Assembly (NCBI GenBank): GCA_002340985.1
Contig: DDNC01000003.1
Span: 51,629-70,830 of the forward strand
Reading direction: 5' to 3'
From: Firmicutes bacterium UBA2530
Lineage (GTDB): Bacteria > Bacillota > Clostridia > Tissierellales > Sedimentibacteraceae
DNA length: 19,202 nucleotides
Positions 15,303-19,202 of this stretch are shown piece after piece. Each line of letters begins with the position of its first letter. Position 1 is the first letter of the stretch. Both the position numbers and the translations under genes were made by a program. Under the pieces are notes generated by a model that saw nothing but the letters and a program-made list of their open reading frames with translations, was not told the DNA's origin and ran no database searches.

Positions 15303-15566
15303 TTATTTAGATACCTTATCAATAATAGAAATAATTTCATCTATTTTAGCTTCTTCGTTTCCCTGCTGAAACGCCTGCTTCACACACATATGCATGTGAG
15401 CCTTCAATATTTCATTATTGGCCTTTTTCAGTATTGACTGAACTGCCATAAGCTGGTTGGAAATGTCCATGCAGTATCTGTCTTCTTCAACCATCTTTAA
15501 TATTCCTTCTATTTGTCCCCCAGCTGTTTTCAGCAGGCGGTTAATTTTATCCCTATCAGCTTTCAT
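15303..15566 (-). CDS. csoR: Copper-sensing repressor CsoR
   Basis: An all-alpha DNA-binding repressor of 87 residues that releases its operator when Cu(I) binds. The three ligands of the CsoR copper site are present: Cys32 in YCMDISNQ, and His57 and Cys61 in the second helix (KAHMHMC). His59 lies between them. RcnR or FrmR relatives have different ligand sets, so copper is the likely inducer. The strong site GAGGAGGTAGCT precedes ATG 15566. It is the first gene of the copper operon, with a stop 12 bases before copA and an operator/promoter directly upstream, hence autoregulated. The order csoR-copA(-copZ) is common in Firmicutes. Confidence 0.95.
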   Translation of the reverse strand: MKADRDKINRLLKTAGGQIEGILKMVEEDRYCMDISNQLMAVQSILKKANNEILKAHMHMCVKQAFQQGNEEAKIDEIISIIDKVSK

Positions 15567-15584
15567 AGCTACCTCCTCACTAAT

Positions 15585-15603
15585 ACCCCCACCCGGTGGG
15601 GGT
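15585..15603. promoter_or_regulatory. CsoR operator
   Basis: ACCCCCACC-C-GGTGGGGGT is a perfect 9-1-9 inverted repeat. CsoR boxes are C-runs facing G-runs within TACCC...GGGTA-type palindromes, and this site is the only such GC block nearby. It starts seven bases downstream of the -10 and so covers the transcription start, the expected place for repression. Confidence 0.9.
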
Positions 15604-15610
15604 GTGTCTA

Positions 15611-15639
15611 ATACTATGCTTAGTTTTCATTTTTGTCAA
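15611..15639 (-). promoter_or_regulatory. Promoter of csoR-copA
   Basis: On minus: a perfect -35 TTGACA (15639-15634), 17-base spacer, -10 TAGTAT (15616-15611). It ends just before the CsoR palindrome. Confidence 0.85.
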
Positions 15640-15714
15640 TACCCTTTTTTTATTTTAATTTTTATTTTACATTAAAAATCAGTTCCCTTAAAGCAAATTA
15701 GTATATACTGTGTT

Positions 15715-15732
15715 CGGACAAATATTTGGCCG
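15715..15732. repeat. 18-base imperfect palindrome upstream of the aldo/keto reductase gene
   Basis: CGG-A-CAAAT/ATTTG-G-CCG with one mismatch pair, flanked by GTG and CAC. It lies about 50 bases upstream of the reductase promoter in the otherwise AT-rich gap between csoR and the reductase. It could be an operator or chance. Nothing else coding is visible in 15640-15853. Confidence 0.35.
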
Positions 15733-15781
15733 CACTTTTAAATTAAAACAGCATAAGCCCATTTTATATGCTTTTGGTATG

Positions 15782-15809
15782 TTGAATATTACTGTTTAAG
15801 TGCTATAAT
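15782..15809 (+). promoter_or_regulatory. Promoter of the aldo/keto reductase gene
   Basis: TTGAAT (15782-15787), 16-base spacer, TATAAT (15804-15809) with an upstream TGC extended -10, 44 bases before the ATG. Confidence 0.7.
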
Positions 15810-15853
15810 ATTATAAGAACATTTTGTGAAAATATTATGAAGGCGGGAATGAA

Positions 15854-16990
15854 ATGGATAGAAAATATATTGAGCAATTTGGAAAAAGCATGCCGCGTTT
15901 AGGATACGGCTGTATGCGCTTTCCTGTAAAGGATGGAAAAATAGACTTTGAGGCTTCAAGAGAACTGATTCACCATGCCTACAATAATGGAGTAAATTAT
16001 TTTGATACGGCATACAATTATCATAATGAAGAATCTGAAATATTTTTAGGGAAAGTCCTCCCTGAATACAAAAGAGATACATACTTTTTAACCAGCAAGC
16101 TTCCTGTATGGAAGGTTACGGAGGAAGGGGATGCTGAGGAGCTGTTTAACCAGCAGCTGAAAAAATGCAACACTGAATATTTTGATTTTTATCTCCTTCA
16201 TTCGTTAAGAGAAAGATCTATTGAAACTGTGGAAAAATTTAAACTTTATGATTTTATTTTAAAGAAAAAGCAGGAGGGGAAAATCAAAAATATCGGTTTC
16301 TCATTTCATGACAGCAACGAGGTTCTTAAGAAATTTGCTTCCGCCCACAAGTGGGACTTTGTGCAGCTTCAGATAAATTATTGGGACTGGGAGGAATATG
16401 ATGCAAAAAGCATGTACGAAACATTAGAGAAACTTAATATTCCGTGCTTTGTCATGGAACCTGTAAGAGGAGGCTTTCTTGCTTCCTTTGCCCCACATGC
16501 AATGAAGCATTTTAAGGACTACAATCCGCAGTCAAGCGTGGCCTCATGGGCACTGAGATGGGTTGCATCTCTTCCCAATACTGCCGTTATTTTAAGCGGC
16601 ATGTCAAATATGGAGCAACTGCAGGACAACATAAACACATTTACGGATTTAAAGCCCATAAATGATGACGAACAAAAAATAATCGACTCAGTTGTAGAAG
16701 ATCTGAGAAAAATCAAGCCCGTGCCATGTACAGGCTGCCGCTACTGCATGGACTGCCAGTACGGTGTTGATATACCGGGAGTATTTGAAGTTTACAACGA
16801 TTATAAAAAATCTGAGAATGCAGCCATAGCAACGCGCAGCTACTTCATGTTCATGGACGAAAAGGAACAAGGCGGCAATTGCCAGAAATGCGGAGAATGC
16901 ATTCCTAAATGTCCTCAGCAAATAGATATCCCGCATGAGTTAGAACAGATTCACAGTGAAATGCTCCAATTAAAGGATACTGTAAAATAA
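15854..16990 (+). CDS. Aldo/keto reductase with C-terminal [4Fe-4S] ferredoxin motifs
   Basis: An NAD(P)H-type aldo/keto reductase barrel (about residues 1-280) carries an Fe-S C-terminal extension. The tetrad is intact: Asp51 and Tyr56 in FDTAYNYHN, Lys82 in TSKL, and His116 in LLHS. The extension has CTGCRYCMDC (Cys292, 295, 298, 301) and CQKCGECIPKCP (Cys343, 346, 349, 353). This layout (COG1453) is frequent in anaerobes, where the clusters may pass electrons between ferredoxin and the barrel; substrates are unknown. 378 residues is normal. The site is GGCGGG upstream of ATG 15854. It is monocistronic, with a promoter at 15782-15809 and a terminator 21 bases after the stop. Confidence 0.9.
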   Translation: MDRKYIEQFGKSMPRLGYGCMRFPVKDGKIDFEASRELIHHAYNNGVNYFDTAYNYHNEESEIFLGKVLPEYKRDTYFLTSKLPVWKVTEEGDAEELFNQQLKKCNTEYFDFYLLHSLRERSIETVEKFKLYDFILKKKQEGKIKNIGFSFHDSNEVLKKFASAHKWDFVQLQINYWDWEEYDAKSMYETLEKLNIPCFVMEPVRGGFLASFAPHAMKHFKDYNPQSSVASWALRWVASLPNTAVILSGMSNMEQLQDNINTFTDLKPINDDEQKIIDSVVEDLRKIKPVPCTGCRYCMDCQYGVDIPGVFEVYNDYKKSENAAIATRSYFMFMDEKEQGGNCQKCGECIPKCPQQIDIPHELEQIHSEMLQLKDTVK

Positions 16991-17011
16991 AAAATATAAG
17001 ATGATTTTGAA

Positions 17012-17048
17012 AAAAAGTTCGTCCTGCAAGATGCCGGACGAACTTTTT
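17012..17048. terminator. Bidirectional terminator between the reductase and activase genes
   Basis: AAAAA-GTTCGTCC, an 11-base loop, GGACGAAC-TTTTT. A strong symmetrical stem with A and T tracts, ending the reductase on plus and the activase gene on minus. Confidence 0.88.
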
Positions 17049-17059
17049 CAGTATATTAT

Positions 17060-17965
17060 TTATTTATAGCTCACTATCTCCACACCTTCAGCCCGTATAA
17101 GTCCGGCCAATTTATCCAACGTCTCTCGGGAAGGGCTTTTGAATTCTCTTGAAGGCTTTTCTATACCCATGACTTCGTATTTTTCATCTCCGAAGCTGTG
17201 GTAGGGCAAAAGCTCAATCTTTGGTTTCTTTATACTTTCCTTTACAAATCTCGCCGTTTTGATAATATTGTCGATGCTGTCATTCACACCCTCTATTACC
17301 GGAACCCTGACAACCACATCAGAATTTAATTCATTGAGACGCTTAATGTTCGCCAGAATTTTTTCATTGCCCGCGCCGGTATAAAGCCTGTGCTTTTCAT
17401 CGTCCATGTGCTTAATATCTACAAAGATAAGGTCAAGCTTTTCCAATATATCCTTAACGTCATCAAACTCAAAATACCCAGAGGTCTCAATAGCTAAGCT
17501 TATGGCCCTGTCATACAACACGAATGCAAGCTCTCTCAGCACATCCTGCTGCAGTGTTGCTTCTCCTCCAGAAAATGTAACCCCACCTCCGGAGTATCTG
17601 TAGAATATCTCCTGACGCTCCAGAATTTTAAGAATCTCACTGACAGAATATTTTTTCACCAGTCTCCTTCTGCTTCCAGCAGGACAAACATCCTCGCATT
17701 TTCCGCAGAAAATACACTTTTCTCTTTCCTCAGGCAGATTGAGATTGTTTCCCACGCCTGTTGGACAAATTATGGTGCATTTGCCGCAGCCTATGCACAG
17801 CTCATGCCTGTGCGACATTCTGTCCACATGAACTAACCCTTCGGGATTGGCACACCATTTGCACCTCAGGGGACAACCAGCAAAGAAAACTATGGTTCTA
17901 ATACCATCTCCGTCGTTAACAGAAAAATTCTGAGGCTCCATAAAGAAACCGTATAAATTGTTCAT
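17060..17965 (-). CDS. Glycyl-radical enzyme activating protein (radical SAM)
   Basis: A radical SAM activase that installs the glycyl radical on its partner. 301 residues. The SAM cluster motif is CPLRCKWC (Cys31, Cys35, Cys38), and a GGGVTFSGGEAT segment (about 127-138) shapes the SAM site. An inserted ferredoxin-like domain has CIGCGKCTIICP (Cys57-67) and CIFCGKCEDVCPAG (Cys84-94), two extra [4Fe-4S] clusters as in activases of choline, glycerol and arylsuccinate-type enzymes; PflA lacks them. I chose ATG 17965, preceded by AGAGGAAAAAAT; an earlier in-frame start at 18016 overlaps the enzyme gene. It lies 22 bases after the glycyl radical enzyme gene in one operon. Confidence 0.94.
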   Translation of the reverse strand: MNNLYGFFMEPQNFSVNDGDGIRTIVFFAGCPLRCKWCANPEGLVHVDRMSHRHELCIGCGKCTIICPTGVGNNLNLPEEREKCIFCGKCEDVCPAGSRRRLVKKYSVSEILKILERQEIFYRYSGGGVTFSGGEATLQQDVLRELAFVLYDRAISLAIETSGYFEFDDVKDILEKLDLIFVDIKHMDDEKHRLYTGAGNEKILANIKRLNELNSDVVVRVPVIEGVNDSIDNIIKTARFVKESIKKPKIELLPYHSFGDEKYEVMGIEKPSREFKSPSRETLDKLAGLIRAEGVEIVSYK

Positions 17966-17987
17966 ATTTTTTCCTCTTTTATGATAC

Positions 17988-19202
17988 CTAAAATTTATTA
18001 TGAGCCGTCCTTGCAATTATGGCATCCTGCATGCTTCTTGACAGGTTTATAAACTGTGTGCTATATCCGGCAACCCTCACCAAGAGGTCTCTGTAGTCTT
18101 CAGGACGCTCCTGAGCCTTAAGCAATGTTTCTGTTGAAATAGTGTTAAACTGCACGTGAAACGCACCCAATGCAAAAAATGTCTGCACCATATTTCCAAG
18201 GTTGCCCTGTCCTCTCTTAGTGCTAACCAAATCCTCACTCAGTCTCAAATTAAGCAGTGTTCCGCCGGAATGTATATCCTGGTTCAGCTTTGCGGCAGAG
18301 CGCATTGCCGCAAGAGGTGTAGAGGTGTCTGAGCCCGCAAATGGAGACACTCCCTCTGACAGCGGCTCCTTCGCCTTTCTTCCGCATGGTGTTGCACCTA
18401 CAACTTTGCCGGTAGGAAGATAGTTAGATATTCCCATAAATGCCGTGTTGAAATTATTTCCGTTAATATCCTTGTATTTATGCCCTTCTTTATAATAGTG
18501 ATTTGCCATCTTGATTGCTATGCTGTCCACATAATCCTCATCGTTGCCGTACTTCGGAGCATTCAATGCCATCTGTCTCAGTTCATCGTATCCTTCCCAG
18601 TTTGCATCAATAGCCTTAATCACTGTGTCCATATCTGCAGCTTTGTCCTCAAACACTAATTTCCTTATGGCAGCGAGGGAATTTGATGTAACTGCAAGAC
18701 CTATACCTGTAAGCACCGGTCCCAAGTTGTATTTTGCACCTGCATCCACTAAGTCTACACCATTATTAATGCAACTTTCAATGCATGAGGATAAAAACGG
18801 TCTGGGCACCATTTGCTTGTGAAGGTTCTGAGCAACCAATGTAGCAATTACAGAATGTTTTATCAGATTGTCAAACTGCTTGTAAAATGCTTCCTCCAAT
18901 TCTTCATAACTTTCAAATGATGCGGGATTTCTTTCATCCAGACCTATTTTTAAGCCAGTTATTCTGCTGTAGCCTCTGTTCAGTGCAAATTCCAGAGCAG
19001 CTGTGAAATTAATGTTTACAGCTGATGTCCATTCTCCCGTCTTTCTGAAGTGGGGTACAACGCAGCCGCAGTTGTTCCAGTCTCTTGCATCCTCAGGCTC
19101 ATAGCCTGCATTTATAAGCATCTGGTATCCCGCCTGGTCGCTGTGAATTGCCGGGAAGCCTGTTCCCTTGCTCACCAAATGCATCACGGCATCAAGAAAA
19201 TC
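17988..19202 (-). CDS. Glycyl radical enzyme, C-terminal half (gene runs off the right edge)
   Basis: Only the C-terminal 404 residues are inside the window; the frame is open to the edge, so the start is outside (whole enzymes have about 800-850). The glycine-loop RVAGYS has the radical-bearing Gly at codon 18066-18068, 25 residues before the end, as in the family. The cysteine region NNCGCVVPH has its catalytic-candidate Cys at about 19062-19064. After it comes Val-Val, not x-Glu, so the Cys-x-Glu motif of glycerol/diol/choline/proline-type enzymes is absent. The ending (FINLS...QDAIIARTAH) resembles the arylsuccinate/alkylsuccinate-synthase branch as I remember it. Substrate not assignable from half a protein; pyruvate formate-lyase proper seems unlikely because of the activase type. 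Confidence 0.88.
   Translation of the reverse strand, partial: DFLDAVMHLVSKGTGFPAIHSDQAGYQMLINAGYEPEDARDWNNCGCVVPHFRKTGEWTSAVNINFTAALEFALNRGYSRITGLKIGLDERNPASFESYEELEEAFYKQFDNLIKHSVIATLVAQNLHKQMVPRPFLSSCIESCINNGVDLVDAGAKYNLGPVLTGIGLAVTSNSLAAIRKLVFEDKAADMDTVIKAIDANWEGYDELRQMALNAPKYGNDEDYVDSIAIKMANHYYKEGHKYKDINGNNFNTAFMGISNYLPTGKVVGATPCGRKAKEPLSEGVSPFAGSDTSTPLAAMRSAAKLNQDIHSGGTLLNLRLSEDLVSTKRGQGNLGNMVQTFFALGAFHVQFNTISTETLLKAQERPEDYRDLLVRVAGYSTQFINLSRSMQDAIIARTAHNKF

Noticed and set aside
15789..16082. 97-codon minus frame overlapping the reductase start
   Set aside because: Lies across the promoter and first 75 codons of a clear gene; no family resemblance and no ribosome site.
1..19202. CRISPR arrays, tRNA/rRNA genes, transposons, prophage or att sites
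   Set aside because: No short regular repeats, no cloverleaf-like or rRNA sequence, no transposase or integrase and no flanking repeats were seen.

Overview
The window is low-GC bacterial DNA with gene-dense, mostly minus-strand operons, strong AGGAGG-type ribosome binding sites, and A/T-flanked intrinsic terminators. The gene set includes a glycyl radical enzyme with its activase, an Fe-S aldo/keto reductase, CsoR/CopA/CopZ, a Sua5-YwlE-RpiB-TagO cluster, and an ApbE next to an FMN-binding lipoprotein. It suggests an anaerobic member of the Clostridia/Tissierellia. A Sedimentibacter-like genus is a guess, not a determination.

Layout. (1) 1-3140, minus: a housekeeping operon of sua5/tsaC (tRNA t6A), ywlE-type protein-arginine phosphatase, rpiB, tagO/wecA, and the first codons of the next gene. 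A clear promoter lies upstream at 3112-3140. (2) 3221-4290: a ZIP metal transporter on plus meets a DUF3343 gene on minus, stop codon to stop codon with no base between them. (3) 4316-7547, minus: an exported flavoprotein module. An FMN-binding lipoprotein has a long repeat region downstream of an in-frame TAA. It is followed by a lipoprotein ApbE FMN transferase and a yfbR-type 5'-deoxynucleotidase. (4) 7676-10485, minus: a large secreted protein with copper-amine-oxidase-type N-terminal repeats and a beta-propeller, then a two-domain DUF1540 protein with a possible forespore sigma promoter. (5) 10501-12697: a DUF3810 membrane protein with HELVH, divergent from a glutaminase gene. (6) 12708-15639, minus: a copper operon csoR-copA, with the CsoR-type operator at the transcription start. 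CopA is fused in frame to a CopZ-like domain that keeps its own Shine-Dalgarno and ATG. (7) 15640-17048, plus: an aldo/keto reductase with two C-terminal [4Fe-4S] motifs. (8) 17060-19202, minus: a glycyl radical enzyme (N-terminal half outside the window) and its activase.

Four points deserve attention. The copA-copZ fusion has an internal start that could make both a fused pump and a free chaperone. The PplA/FmnB-like lipoprotein-ApbE pair resembles part of a flavin-based extracellular electron-transfer system. That lipoprotein reading frame is cut by a single in-frame TAA. The glycyl radical enzyme lacks the Cys-x-Glu motif of the dehydratase/decarboxylase groups and has a C-terminus reminiscent of the succinate-synthase (fumarate-adding) branch. 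No tRNA, rRNA, CRISPR array, insertion sequence or prophage is visible. The longest stretch without a gene is about 290 bases (15567-15853), and its content is listed.
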